A DNA stretch of 64,000 nt from Modestobacter sp. Leaf380 (GCF_001424485.1 NZ_LMQC01000012.1:209012-273011); one strand, 5' to 3'; shown: positions 41,368-50,021, counted from the stretch's first letter. A program made the numbers and translations. The notes: generated from the sequence alone by a model not told the origin.

Positions 41368-42718
41368 GCGGGTGGTCCCCGCTGGAGCTGATCCCGGGGA
41401 TCTCCCCGGCCCGGAAGGCGTCCACGAAGAGCCGGTGGTCGGCCCGGGCGCGCGCCGCGTAGGCGTGCGCGAAGCCGGTGAGGTCGGCGATGAGCTCCTC
41501 GCGCCGGTCCCCCACCATCGCCAGCACCGCGTCCTCGACCTGCACGTCGACCGCCTCGTGCTCGGCGTCGGCGTCCCCGATGCAGTGGATCTTGGCGGTG
41601 GCCCGGCCCAGCTGCTCGACGACGGTGACGATCTCCTCGGGCTCGGTGAGGTCCTCCCAGTCCAGGTCCTCCTCGTAGGGCGAGAGCTCCGACACCAGGA
41701 ACCCGACACCGCGGACGACCGTGTGCCCGAGGAACGGCGAGGCGTGGGACTGCATGGCGCGCTGGGCGGAGACCGTCCGCTCGCCCTCGTGCTGGAACAG
41801 CGCGCGGACCCCCGGGTCGGTGACGACCCGGCTCGGCGCGGCCCGGGCGGCCTGCTTGAGCGACAGCACGACGTCGTTCTCCAACGCCTGGTCGTAGCCC
41901 TCCAGCAGCACCGTGTACGCCGGCAACCCGGCGCTGCCGATGCCGAACCCACCGGTGCCGACGACGTCCTTGACGTCGTAGGCGACCTCCCGGCGGCGGG
42001 CGCCCTGCGGGATCGACTCCCGGTAGGCCACGACGGCAGCCAGCACCTCCTCCCGCTCGGCGTCGGCCAGCCGGCGGTGGCGCGGGGTGTCGGCGAACCG
42101 GCGCTGGTGGTCCTCCACGACCGTCAGCCGGTCCAGCAGGGAGACCCGGGTCTGCTCCGCCGTGGCCAGCACCAGCTCGCGGACCGCGCCGGAGGTGGTG
42201 TGCCGGTCCAGGGCGAACTCCCGGTCGGCGTCCGTGCGGGAGAACGCGGCCACCTGGTCCAGGTAGGCCTCCAGGTAGACCCGCAGCACCGCGCCGATGA
42301 CGTCGTCGGACAGCGCCTTGCGCCAGGCCAGCAGCGCGAAGCTGGCGCAGAACCGGCGCAGGTCCCAGGACAGGTGCCCCAGGTAGGACTCGTCGAAGTC
42401 GTTGACGTCGAAGACGATCCGGCCGGACCCGTCCATGTAGGTGCCGAAGTTCGCGGCGTGCAGGTCGCCGTGGATCCACGTCCGCGACGTCTGCTCGTCA
42501 CACCAGCGGTCCTCCAGCGTCGCCACGTCGGCGTAGAACAGGCAGGCCGACCCGCGGTAGAACGCGAACGGGTCGGCGGCCATCTTGCGGAACTTGGTCC
42601 GGAAGGCGTCCGCGTCGGCGGCCATCAGGTCGGCGAAGGCCTCCACCAGGACGTCGACGATCTGGCCGCGGCGGGCGCTCTCGTCGGGGGCGGGGACGAG
42701 GGTCGGGTGGTCGGGCAC
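41360..42718 (-). CDS. DUF2252 family protein (phosphotransferase-like fold)
   Basis: The product (452 residues) has MAADPFAFYRGSACLFYAD near residue 50, and WIHGDLHAANFGTYMDGSG followed by IVFDVNDFDESYLGHLSWD. The HGDLHAAN...D pattern resembles the catalytic loop of aminoglycoside phosphotransferase-type kinases. Other conserved blocks are GTGGFGIGSAG and TVVRGVGFLV. DUF2252 members are uncharacterised. The GTG start lies 6 bp after a -10-like TACGGT, suggesting a leaderless transcript. Confidence 0.85.
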   Translation of the reverse strand: MPDHPTLVPAPDESARRGQIVDVLVEAFADLMAADADAFRTKFRKMAADPFAFYRGSACLFYADVATLEDRWCDEQTSRTWIHGDLHAANFGTYMDGSGRIVFDVNDFDESYLGHLSWDLRRFCASFALLAWRKALSDDVIGAVLRVYLEAYLDQVAAFSRTDADREFALDRHTTSGAVRELVLATAEQTRVSLLDRLTVVEDHQRRFADTPRHRRLADAEREEVLAAVVAYRESIPQGARRREVAYDVKDVVGTGGFGIGSAGLPAYTVLLEGYDQALENDVVLSLKQAARAAPSRVVTDPGVRALFQHEGERTVSAQRAMQSHASPFLGHTVVRGVGFLVSELSPYEEDLDWEDLTEPEEIVTVVEQLGRATAKIHCIGDADAEHEAVDVQVEDAVLAMVGDRREELIADLTGFAHAYAARARADHRLFVDAFRAGEIPGISSSGDHPLT

Positions 42719-42744
42719 GGGCCCACCGTAGGTGGGGATAGCCT
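42719..42744. promoter_or_regulatory. Divergent promoter region, DUF2252 and SGNH genes
   Basis: On the minus strand TACGGT (42730 to 42725) is a TAnnnT -10 placed 6 bp before the GTG at 42718, fitting a leaderless mRNA. On the plus strand TAGCCT (42739-42744) is a -10 candidate about 50 bp before the SGNH GTG. No convincing -35 was seen for either. Confidence 0.4.
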
Positions 42745-42796
42745 CGGCGGGGAGATCACGACGGACACGCACGACGGACGAGGGACGGGGGCAGCG

Positions 42797-43813
42797 GTGA
42801 CGCGGGCCAGCAGGGCGCGACGGCTCGCGACGGGTGCCGTCTACGGCGGCGGCGGGGTCGGACTGGCCGGCGCGGCGCTGGTGACGGTGCTCCGCGAGGA
42901 GGCCCGGCTCGCGCGACGACGCGTCGAGGCCAACACCGCCAAGGCCGACCCGCCCACCGGCGAGGGCGTCTACGGCTCGCACCGGGGGACGCCGCTGGTG
43001 CTCGCGGTGCTCGGGGACTCCAGCGCCGTTGGTCTGGGCGTGGAGACCGCCGGGGAGACCCCGGGGGTGCTGGTGGCGGCCGCGCTGGCCGAGCTCGCCG
43101 AGCGTCCGGTCCGGCTGGTCAAGGCCGCCCGGTCCGGGGCCCGCTCGACCGACCTGCCCGCGCAGGTGCAGAAGGTGCTCGTCGAGTCCCCCGACGTGGC
43201 GATGATGATGATCGGCGCCAACGACGTCACCAGCCGCACCAAGCCCGCCGTCGCCGTCCGCAACCTGGCCGAGGCCGTGCGCACCCTGGAGGCCGCCGGC
43301 ACCCGGGTCGTCGTCGGCACCTGCCCGGACCTGGGCACGATCCGGCCCATCGCGCAGCCGCTGCGCACCCTGGCCCGCCGGTGGAGCCGCCAGCTGGCGG
43401 CCGCGCAGACCATCGCCGTCGTCGCCGAGGGCGGGCGCACCGTGTCGCTGGGCTCCGTGCTCGGCCCGGCGTTCGCCACCGACCGGACCATGTTCTCCAG
43501 CGACGAGTTCCACCCCTCCGCCGCCGGCTACGCCGCGGCGGCCGCCTCCCTGCTGCCCTCGATCGCCGACTGCCTGGGTGTCTGGCCCGCCGCCGCCGAC
43601 CGGGGTCTGCGCTCGCTGCGCCGGGACACCGTCCGCCCGGTCGCCCAGGCCGCCGCCCGGGCCGCGGGACGCACCGGCACCGAGGTGCAGGCCACCGAGG
43701 TGCACGGCGAGGAGGCCGGTCCGCGCGGTCCCTGGGCGCGGCTGCGGCGGCGGCGTCCCCCGGACATCGCCAGCCCGGCCGAGACGACGCCGGACCCGGT
43801 CCCCGCCACCTGA
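42797..43813 (+). CDS. SGNH/GDSL hydrolase, membrane-anchored or exported
   Basis: The 338-residue product begins with a basic N-terminus and a hydrophobic segment (GAVYGGGGVGLAGAALVTVL). The SGNH esterase blocks follow: block I LGDSSAVGLGVE, block III GANDVTS and the His block SSDEFHPSAAGYA. It resembles Rv1075c, which lies next to fadA3 in M. tuberculosis. Substrate unknown; an exported esterase is the likeliest reading. GTG start after GGGGG. The C-terminal 60 residues are basic. Confidence 0.85.
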   Translation: MTRASRARRLATGAVYGGGGVGLAGAALVTVLREEARLARRRVEANTAKADPPTGEGVYGSHRGTPLVLAVLGDSSAVGLGVETAGETPGVLVAAALAELAERPVRLVKAARSGARSTDLPAQVQKVLVESPDVAMMMIGANDVTSRTKPAVAVRNLAEAVRTLEAAGTRVVVGTCPDLGTIRPIAQPLRTLARRWSRQLAAAQTIAVVAEGGRTVSLGSVLGPAFATDRTMFSSDEFHPSAAGYAAAAASLLPSIADCLGVWPAAADRGLRSLRRDTVRPVAQAAARAAGRTGTEVQATEVHGEEAGPRGPWARLRRRRPPDIASPAETTPDPVPAT

Positions 43814-43825
43814 GCGCGGGCGTTG

Positions 43826-43841
43826 GTTACCGGGGGGTAGC
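43826..43841 (+). promoter_or_regulatory. Inverted repeat before the thiolase gene
   Basis: GTTACC (43826-43831) and GGTAGC (43836-43841) form an imperfect GNTACC-4-GGTANC palindrome 55 bp upstream of the thiolase start. Its form recalls operators of TetR-type regulators of fatty-acid genes in actinobacteria. No regulator gene is adjacent. Confidence 0.35.
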
Positions 43842-43895
43842 TTCGGGTCCGACCCGACGCCACCACGCGGGTGGCGCCTCACCGTGGAGGTCTCC

Positions 43896-45116
43896 GTGCC
43901 CGAAGCCGTCATCGTCGCCGCTGCCCGATCCCCGATCGGACGGGCCTTCAAGGGCTCGCTGAAGGACCTGCGTCCCGACGACCTGGCCGCCACCATCGTC
44001 CGCGCCGCACTGGACCAGGTGCCCGAGCTGGACCCGACCGACATCTCCGACCTGATGCTGGGCTGTGGCCTGCCCGGCGGCGAGCAGGGCTTCAACATGG
44101 GCCGCGTCGTGTCGGTGCTGCTGGGCATGGACCACCTGCCCGGCACCACCATCACCCGCTACTGCTCCTCCTCGCTGCAGACCACCCGGATGGCCATGCA
44201 CGCCATCAAGGCCGGCGAGGGCGACGTGTTCATCTCCGCCGGGGTCGAGATGGTGTCCCGGTTCGCCAAGGGCAACTCCGACGGGCTGCCGGACACCGAG
44301 AACCCGCTCTTCGCCGACCGCAAGGGCCAGGTCGCCGCCGTCGCCGAGAGCGGCGCCGACTCCTGGGTCGACCCGCGCAGCGAGGGCCAGGTGCCCGACG
44401 TGTACATCGCGATGGGCCAGACGGCGGAGAACCTGGCGCTGCTGAACGACGTCTCGCGCGCCGAGATGGACGAGTTCGCCGTCCGGTCGCAGAACCTGGC
44501 GGAGAAGGCCATCGCCGACGGCTTCTGGGCCCGGGAGATCACCCCGGTGACCACCCCGGACGGCACCGTCGTCTCCACCGACGACGGCCCGCGCGCGGGC
44601 ACCACCCTGGAGGGCATCTCCGGCCTCAAGCCGGTCTTCCGCCCCGACGGCCGGGTCACCGCCGGCAACGCCTGCCCGCTCAACGACGGGGCGGCCGCGC
44701 TGGTCGTCATGAGCGACACCAAGGCCGCACAGCTGGGGCTCACCCCGCTGGCCCGCATCGTGTCCACCGGGGTCACCGGCCTGTCGCCGGAGATCATGGG
44801 CTACGGCCCGGTGGAGGCCTCCAGGCAGGCCCTGGCCCGCGCCGGGATGACCATCGCCGACATGGACCTGGTGGAGATCAACGAGGCGTTCGCCGCGCAG
44901 GTGATCCCGTCCTACCGCGACCTGGGCATCGACATCGACAAGCTCAACGTGCACGGCGGCGCCATCGCCGTGGGCCACCCCTTCGGCATGACCGGCGCCC
45001 GGATCACCGGCACGCTGCTCAACGGCCTGCGCTCCACCGACGGCACGTTCGGTCTGGAGACCATGTGCGTCGGCGGCGGCATGGGCATGGCGATGGTGCT
45101 CGAGCGCCTGAGCTGA
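43896..45116 (+). CDS. Acetyl-CoA C-acyltransferase (FadA3-like thiolase)
   Basis: The 406-residue thiolase has the acyl-binding cysteine in TRYCSSSLQTTRMA, the central NACPLNDGAAALVVMSD, the His motif VHGGAIAVGHPFGMTGAR, and the C-terminal GLETMCVGGGMGMAM with the second catalytic Cys. It cleaves or forms 3-ketoacyl-CoA in beta-oxidation. The neighbour order (SGNH hydrolase next door, greA and mca nearby) matches fadA3 Rv1074c. GTG at 43896 follows GTGGAGG. A strong terminator follows. Confidence 0.93.
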   Translation: MPEAVIVAAARSPIGRAFKGSLKDLRPDDLAATIVRAALDQVPELDPTDISDLMLGCGLPGGEQGFNMGRVVSVLLGMDHLPGTTITRYCSSSLQTTRMAMHAIKAGEGDVFISAGVEMVSRFAKGNSDGLPDTENPLFADRKGQVAAVAESGADSWVDPRSEGQVPDVYIAMGQTAENLALLNDVSRAEMDEFAVRSQNLAEKAIADGFWAREITPVTTPDGTVVSTDDGPRAGTTLEGISGLKPVFRPDGRVTAGNACPLNDGAAALVVMSDTKAAQLGLTPLARIVSTGVTGLSPEIMGYGPVEASRQALARAGMTIADMDLVEINEAFAAQVIPSYRDLGIDIDKLNVHGGAIAVGHPFGMTGARITGTLLNGLRSTDGTFGLETMCVGGGMGMAMVLERLS

Positions 45117-45133
45117 CGTCCCCCGGAACGGCC

Positions 45134-45167
45134 AGAGGCCCGGCCCCCTCGCGGGGGCCGGGCCTCT
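45134..45167. terminator. Strong bidirectional terminator
   Basis: Perfect 15-bp arms AGAGGCCCGGCCCCC (45134-45148) and GGGGGCCGGGCCTCT (45153-45167) with a 4-bp loop lie between converging genes. Confidence 0.88.
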
Positions 45168-45185
45168 GTCGGTGCTCGTGTCAGC

Positions 45186-46001
45186 TCACTCGCGGAAGTA
45201 GCTGAGCAGACGCAGGATCTCCAGGTACAGCCAGATGACCGTGACCAGCAGGCCGAAGGCGATGTACCAGGCGAACTTCGGGGCCACGCCCCGACGGATG
45301 GCCTCGTCGGCCATGTCGAAGTCCAGCAGCAGCGAGAACGCCGCGACGCCGATGACGACGAGGCTGAAGACGATGGCGATCGGGCCACCGTCGCGCAGGC
45401 CCAGGTCGGCGCCGAACAGGCCGCCGACGAGGTTGACCAGCATCAGGGCCAGCACACCGAACATGGCGCCGACGATCCAGCGGGTCAGCTTGGGGGTGAC
45501 CCGGATGGCGCCGGTCTTGTAGACCACCAGCATCCCGGCGAAGACACCGAAGGTGCCGATGACCGCCTGGAAGACGAGGTTGCCGTCGAAGGCGTTGGCG
45601 TAGACCTCGCTGATCGCGCCGACGACGACACCCTGCATGGCCGCGTAGGCCAGGGTCGCCGCCGGGTTGGCGATCTGCTTGAAGGAGATGAACAGACCCA
45701 GGCCCAGACCCACCAGCAGGGCCGGGATCAGCAGCCCCAAGGCCGCGGACTGCGGCAGCAGCGCCCACGTGGCGGCGGCGGTCAGCACCGTCACCAGGAA
45801 GGTCACGCCGGTCTTGGTGACGACGTCGTCCATCGTCATGTACTGGGCGCCCGTGGCCGCGTACGGCGAGGGCTGGGCGTACGGGTTCTGCTGGGCGGGT
45901 GCGCCGTACTGCTGCTGCGGCGCCTGGCCCCACGCGGAGGCCTGGCCTGCCTGCGCCGCGCCGGGGAAGCCCCGACTGAACGCCGGGTTGCTGCTGGGCA
46001 T
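45186..46001 (-). CDS. Bax inhibitor-1/YccA-family membrane protein
   Basis: The product (271 residues) has a Gln/Ala/Pro/Tyr-rich cytoplasmic N-terminus (about 60 residues), then seven membrane helices. Family-like features are MQGVVVGAISEVYAN, acidic LLLDFDMADEAIRRG near the sixth helix and the C-terminal WYIAFGLLVTVIWLYLEILRL. Relatives may act as calcium leak channels; function here is unknown. ATG 46001 follows GGGAG by 6 bp; ATG 46007 is an alternative. Confidence 0.88.
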   Translation of the reverse strand: MPSSNPAFSRGFPGAAQAGQASAWGQAPQQQYGAPAQQNPYAQPSPYAATGAQYMTMDDVVTKTGVTFLVTVLTAAATWALLPQSAALGLLIPALLVGLGLGLFISFKQIANPAATLAYAAMQGVVVGAISEVYANAFDGNLVFQAVIGTFGVFAGMLVVYKTGAIRVTPKLTRWIVGAMFGVLALMLVNLVGGLFGADLGLRDGGPIAIVFSLVVIGVAAFSLLLDFDMADEAIRRGVAPKFAWYIAFGLLVTVIWLYLEILRLLSYFRE

Positions 46002-46178
46002 CGTCATCTCCCTGAGGTGACTCGGGTCGGGTGCGTGGGCTGCAGGTCGTGCACCCCACTCGATCATCACAACGCCCGACCCCCCGGATGGGTTCCTGGG
46101 AGCGCGCTGGACACGGCGGGGGCCGCCGGACGGGTGTCCGGCGGCCCTCGTCACGGGTGCCGCGTGGGCGGCGGTCGG

Positions 46179-47693
46179 TCAGCCGTTGCCCTGCCCCGGG
46201 CCGGTCCCGGCGTCGGCGATGGTCAGGACGGCGTAGGCGACGGCGTCGGAGTTCTGGTCCAACGCCAGCTGGCTGACGTTGTCCAGGTCGTCGCAGGCCT
46301 GGTGGTAGCAGGCGTCGTAGGCGACACCGGCCGTACCGCCGTAACGGGCGGCCTGCTCCGGGGTCTTGACGTCCTCGGCCCCGGAGAAGAGCCCACCGGA
46401 GGGGATGCCGGCGTCGGCGAAGGCCTGGTAGTCGCTGCGGCCGTCGAACTCGGTGTCCTCGTAGGCGATCCCGCGGGAGTCGTAGAAGGCCTCGAATGTG
46501 GCCTCGATGGCACCGGACTCCGCGCTCACGTAGCCCTCGGGCGCCGGGAACGTGGAGGCGTCGCTGTCGTAGACGAAGTTCGCGTGGTTCGGGGAGCCCA
46601 GCATGTCGAAGTTCAGGTAGCTGCCGATCCGGGCCAGCTCGGCGTCGGTGAGGCTGTCGACGTAGGCCTGCGAGCCCAGCAGGCCGAACTCCTCGGCTCC
46701 CCAGAACGCGAAGCGCACCGGGTGCTCCAGCTGGGTGCGCGCCAGGTTCTGCGCGACCTCCAGGATCGTGGCGGACCCGCTGCCGTTGTCGTTGATCCCC
46801 GGTCCCTCGGGCACCGAGTCCAGGTGCCCGCCGACCACGACGACGCCGTCGTCCACCCGGCCCGGCAGCTCGGCGGTGAGGTTCTCCGTCGTCCGGACCT
46901 CGCTGACCGCGTCCACGGTGAGCGCGAGGGTGTCCCCGGCCAGGGTGGAGCCCAGGGCGGAGGTGGTGCCGACGACCGGGATGCCCACGCCGGGCGCGCC
47001 CAGCGTCGGGCTGATCAGACCGCCGTCGTCGGAGGTGCCGCGGTTGACGATGACCACACCCGCGGCGCCCGCGGCCTCGGCGTTGGCCGACTTGACCGCG
47101 AAGTCGCAGCTGCCCCGCTGGACCAGGGCGATGCTGCCCGCGGTGAACCCGGCGAAGTCGGCGGCCTCGCAGCCGCTGGTGCTGGTGGCGGTGGGGGTGA
47201 AGTCGGTGTCCACCGCCTGGGCCACCGCGGTCACGTCGCCGGACCCGGAGAACGTGGCGACGGCGAAGTCGGTGCCCTCGGCGTACGTGGCCGCCTCCGG
47301 CGCCACCTGGGCGAAGCCGGCCGCCGAGGTCTGCTCGAAGAACGGGAACTCGAAGGACTGCCGGACCACGTCGTAGCCGGCGGCGGTCAGGGTCGCGTCG
47401 ACGTGGTCGGCCGAGGCGGCGTACCCGGTCGAACCGGACGCGCGGTTGCCCCCGTTGGCGTCGGCGGCTGCCTGGAAGGCCGCCAGGTGCTCGGTGACGC
47501 CGGCCGCTGTAACGCAGGTGAGCAGCTTGTCGATGCTGGCGTTGACCCGGTTCTCGCAACCCCGCGTGGACGGGCCGGCTTCGGCCGGGGTGGCCACCAG
47601 GACCACGCCGGAGACGGCCAGGGCGCCCGCCGCAGCGGCCGACACCACCCGTCGACGCCCGGTGGGGCGTGTCGTTCCTGCCGTGCTGGTCAT
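46179..47693 (-). CDS. Secreted M28 family aminopeptidase with PA domain
   Basis: The 504-residue product begins with a signal peptide (RRRVVSAAAAGALAVSGVVLVATPAEAG). A PA domain (LVQRGSCDFAVKSANAEAAGA) is inserted at about residues 140-260. The M28 catalytic domain follows, with zinc-binding VVGGHLDSVPEGPGINDNGSG, the FWGAEEFGLLGS glutamate pair, NFDMLGSPN and a final His in CYHQACDD. It should remove N-terminal amino acids outside the cell, like the Streptomyces griseus-type aminopeptidases with an extra PA domain. Confidence 0.92.
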   Translation of the reverse strand: MTSTAGTTRPTGRRRVVSAAAAGALAVSGVVLVATPAEAGPSTRGCENRVNASIDKLLTCVTAAGVTEHLAAFQAAADANGGNRASGSTGYAASADHVDATLTAAGYDVVRQSFEFPFFEQTSAAGFAQVAPEAATYAEGTDFAVATFSGSGDVTAVAQAVDTDFTPTATSTSGCEAADFAGFTAGSIALVQRGSCDFAVKSANAEAAGAAGVVIVNRGTSDDGGLISPTLGAPGVGIPVVGTTSALGSTLAGDTLALTVDAVSEVRTTENLTAELPGRVDDGVVVVGGHLDSVPEGPGINDNGSGSATILEVAQNLARTQLEHPVRFAFWGAEEFGLLGSQAYVDSLTDAELARIGSYLNFDMLGSPNHANFVYDSDASTFPAPEGYVSAESGAIEATFEAFYDSRGIAYEDTEFDGRSDYQAFADAGIPSGGLFSGAEDVKTPEQAARYGGTAGVAYDACYHQACDDLDNVSQLALDQNSDAVAYAVLTIADAGTGPGQGNG

Positions 47694-47711
47694 CGGTCGT
47701 CCCTGCGCCCG

Positions 47712-47731
47712 GACCCACGTCGCTGTGGGTC
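47712..47731 (-). other. Leader hairpin upstream of the M28 aminopeptidase
   Basis: Arms GACCCAC (47712-47718) and GTGGGTC (47725-47731) lie 19-38 bp upstream of the aminopeptidase ATG. It could fold in the 5' leader. No known riboswitch pattern was matched. Confidence 0.35.
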
Positions 47732-47829
47732 TGCTGTGACGACCGTGTCCGGGCGCCGCCGGAAGAACAAGACTCGACCCGCCTGGACGAGACGGTCACC
47801 GACGCTCAGCAACCGTCCCGCCGACGACG

Positions 47830-47903
47830 TGCCCCCGGTGGGGTTCGAACCCACACTGGGACCCTTTTAAGGGGCCTGCCTCTGCCGGTTGGGCTACGGG
47901 GGC
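47830..47903 (-). tRNA. tRNA with UAA anticodon (tRNA-Leu-like) but short variable loop
   Basis: The minus strand folds into a full cloverleaf of 74 nt. The acceptor stem GCCCCCG pairs perfectly with CGGGGGC, followed by discriminator A. The T arm is GTGGG-TTCGAAC-CCCAC. The anticodon stem GGCCC/GGGTC holds the loop CTTAAAA, giving anticodon UAA (leucine codon UUA). The D loop has the conserved GG. The variable region is only CCAGT (5 nt), so this is a class I shape, whereas leucine tRNAs normally have a long variable arm. CCA is not encoded. Confidence 0.85.
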
Positions 47904-47916
47904 GGTGCTGTCCGGC

Positions 47917-48678
47917 TCATCCTCCCGCGACCTGCACCGCCCGGTTCAGGACGGCGTCCAGCATCGGCTCGGTCAGCCGTCCGGTGAAGGTGTTCTGCTG
48001 GCTCACGTGGTAGCTGCCCAGCAGGGTCAGCGGTCCCCTCGGGCCGGTCAGCTCGACCTCCACCCCGTGCCCGAAGGCCGGGCGGGGCCGGGGCAGGGTG
48101 ACCCCGGCGGCGGCCAGCACCGGCCACAGCGCCGTCCACCCGAACCCGCCGAGCACCACGACGGCCCGCAGCCGGGGCAGCAGCGCCAGCTCCCGGGCCA
48201 TCCACGGCGCGCACGTGTCCCGCTCGGCCGGGGTGGGCGCGTTGGCGGGCGGGGCGCACCGCACCGCGGCCAGCACCCGGACGTCGGTCAACGCCAGCCC
48301 GTCGTCCCGGTGGACGGACGTGGGCTGGTTGGCCAGCCCGGCCCGCCAGAGCGCGGCGAAGATCCAGTCCCCGGACCGGTCCCCGGTGAAGACCCGCCCC
48401 GTCCGGTTGCCGCCGTGCGCTGCCGGCGCCAGGCCGACGACGGCGATCCGGGCGTCCGCCGGCCCGAGCCCGGGGACCGGGCGGCCCCAGTAGTCCTCGT
48501 CCCGGAAGGAGGCCCGCTTGACCACCGCGACCTCCTCCCGCCAGGACACCAGCCGCGGGCAGGCACGGCAGCCGGAGACCCGCTCGTCCACGGTCGCCAG
48601 GTCCAGCGCGGTCCGGGCGCCTCGCGCGACGCCGGCCGGGGTGCGGGTGACGGGGAAGCCGTCGTCGTCACGTGCCAC
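47917..48678 (-). CDS. Family 5 uracil-DNA glycosylase (UdgB-like)
   Basis: The 253-residue product has the family motif GLAPAAHGGNRTGRVFTGDRSG (A in place of the usual acidic residue of motif 1), an iron-sulfur cluster supported by CRACPRLVSWREEV and CAPPANAPTPAERDTCAPW, and the C-terminal GSYHVSQQNTFTGRL. It removes uracil and possibly hypoxanthine from DNA, important in high-GC genomes prone to cytosine deamination. GTG 48678 chosen; it diverges from the DUF4235 gene. The tRNA lies downstream of its stop. Confidence 0.88.
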   Translation of the reverse strand: MARDDDGFPVTRTPAGVARGARTALDLATVDERVSGCRACPRLVSWREEVAVVKRASFRDEDYWGRPVPGLGPADARIAVVGLAPAAHGGNRTGRVFTGDRSGDWIFAALWRAGLANQPTSVHRDDGLALTDVRVLAAVRCAPPANAPTPAERDTCAPWMARELALLPRLRAVVVLGGFGWTALWPVLAAAGVTLPRPRPAFGHGVEVELTGPRGPLTLLGSYHVSQQNTFTGRLTEPMLDAVLNRAVQVAGG

Positions 48679-48718
48679 CCACCCAGCAGAGCACAGCCGT
48701 GCGCGGCATGATCGTCCG

Positions 48719-49036
48719 GTGGCGAAGACCCAGAACAAGACCCAGAAGGTCAAGACCCCCGCGCTGTACAAGCTGCTCGGCCCGGCGCTGGCCATCCCGA
48801 CCGGCATCGTGGTGAAGAAGGTGGCCGACGCCGCCTGGCTGAAGGTGCGCGGCACCCCGCCGCCGAAGAACCCCGACGTCCCCGGCGTCGGCTGGGGCGA
48901 CGCGCTGGCCTGGGCCGCGGTCTCCGGTGTGCTGGTGGCCTTCGGCCGGCTGTTCGCCGCCCGCGGCGCGGCCAAGGCCTACACCAAGCTCACCGGCAAG
49001 TTCCCGCCCGGCGCGAACGCCGACAGCGCAGCCTGA
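48719..49036 (+). CDS. DUF4235 family membrane protein
   Basis: The 105-residue product has a basic N-terminus, a first hydrophobic region (LLGPALAIPTGIVVKKVADAAW) and a second (ALAWAAVSGVLVAFGRLFAARG), with the short PPPKNPDVPGVGWGDA between them. These match DUF4235, small membrane proteins of unknown function in actinobacteria. GTG start; divergent from the glycosylase with a 40-bp gap. A terminator follows. Confidence 0.8.
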   Translation: MAKTQNKTQKVKTPALYKLLGPALAIPTGIVVKKVADAAWLKVRGTPPPKNPDVPGVGWGDALAWAAVSGVLVAFGRLFAARGAAKAYTKLTGKFPPGANADSAA

Positions 49037-49043
49037 CCGGCGC

Positions 49044-49071
49044 ACACCCCCGCCCCACCGGGCGGGGGTGT
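49044..49071. terminator. Bidirectional terminator
   Basis: Perfect 12-bp arms ACACCCCCGCCC (49044-49055) and GGGCGGGGGTGT (49060-49071) with a 4-bp loop separate converging genes; the last base overlaps the ppx stop codon. Confidence 0.85.
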
Positions 49072-50021
49072 CAGCCGCGGGCCAGGGTGAGCGCGATGCC
49101 GTCGAGGATGTCGTGCTCGCTGACGACGACCTCGTCCAGGGCGAGCGCGTCCATGACGACCCGCAGCACCAGCGCGCCCGCGCCGATGACGTCGACCCGG
49201 CCGGGGTGCATCACCGGCAGGGCCGCACGGCGGGCGCGGGTGGCGGTCAGCAGGCCGGCGGTCACCGACCGGACCGCGGAGACCGACACCCGGGCGCCGT
49301 GGAGGGCCGCCGGGTCGTAGCCGGGCAGGCCCAGCGCCAACGCGGCCACGGTGGTCACCGAGCCGGCCAGGCCGACCAGCGTGCGGGCCTCGCCCACGGG
49401 CACGTCCGCGACGACCACTGCCAGCGCCGCCCGGACGTCGGACTCGGCGCGCTGGATCTCCTCCGACGTCGGCGGGTCGGAGTGCAGGTGCCGCTCGGTG
49501 AGCCGCACGCAGCCGATGTCCACCGACCGGGCCGCGCGCACCCCGTCGACGTCGCCCAGGACGAACTCGGTCGAGCCACCGCCGATGTCCACCACCAGGT
49601 ACGGCGCGGCCGGTGGCGGGCCACCGTGCGCCGCCGCCGCTGCGGCCAGCGACCCGGTGGCGCCCCGGAAGGACAGCCGCGCCTCCTCTAGCCCGGGGAC
49701 GACGTCGGGCAGCTGGCCCAGCGTGGCCTGGACCATGTCCTCGAAGTCGGCCCGGTTCGCGGCGTCCCGGCTGGCGCTGGTGGCCACCATCCGGACGCGC
49801 TCGGCGCCCAGCTGGCGGGCCGCGGCGGCGTACTCGGCCAGCACCAGGCGGGTCCGCTCGACCGCCTGCGGCGCCAGCCGGCCGGTGGCGTCGACGCCCT
49901 CGCCGAGCCGGACGACCTCCATCCGGCGGAGCACCTCGACGTGCGCGCCCTCGGCCGGCACGTCGGCGACCAGCAGCCGGATCGAGTTGGTGCCGCAGTC
50001 GATCGCGGCGACCCGGGTCAC
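49071..50021 (-). CDS. Ppx/GppA family exopolyphosphatase
   Basis: The 316-residue product has the ASKHA phosphate-binding motifs VAAIDCGTNSIRLLVADV at the N-terminus and YLVVDIGGGSTEFVLG in the middle, plus VGLAGSVTTVAALALG. The family hydrolyses polyphosphate or pppGpp. The GTG overlaps the stop of the DUF501 gene by 4 bp. The order divIC-DUF501-ppx repeats Rv1024-Rv1026 of M. tuberculosis. Whether it acts on polyP or pppGpp cannot be read here. Confidence 0.9.
   Translation of the reverse strand: MTRVAAIDCGTNSIRLLVADVPAEGAHVEVLRRMEVVRLGEGVDATGRLAPQAVERTRLVLAEYAAAARQLGAERVRMVATSASRDAANRADFEDMVQATLGQLPDVVPGLEEARLSFRGATGSLAAAAAAHGGPPPAAPYLVVDIGGGSTEFVLGDVDGVRAARSVDIGCVRLTERHLHSDPPTSEEIQRAESDVRAALAVVVADVPVGEARTLVGLAGSVTTVAALALGLPGYDPAALHGARVSVSAVRSVTAGLLTATRARRAALPVMHPGRVDVIGAGALVLRVVMDALALDEVVVSEHDILDGIALTLARG

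Noticed and set aside
47694-47829. Riboswitch upstream of the M28 aminopeptidase
   Set aside because: Only a simple 7-bp hairpin is visible; no known riboswitch core such as the c-di-AMP ydaO pattern could be recognised.
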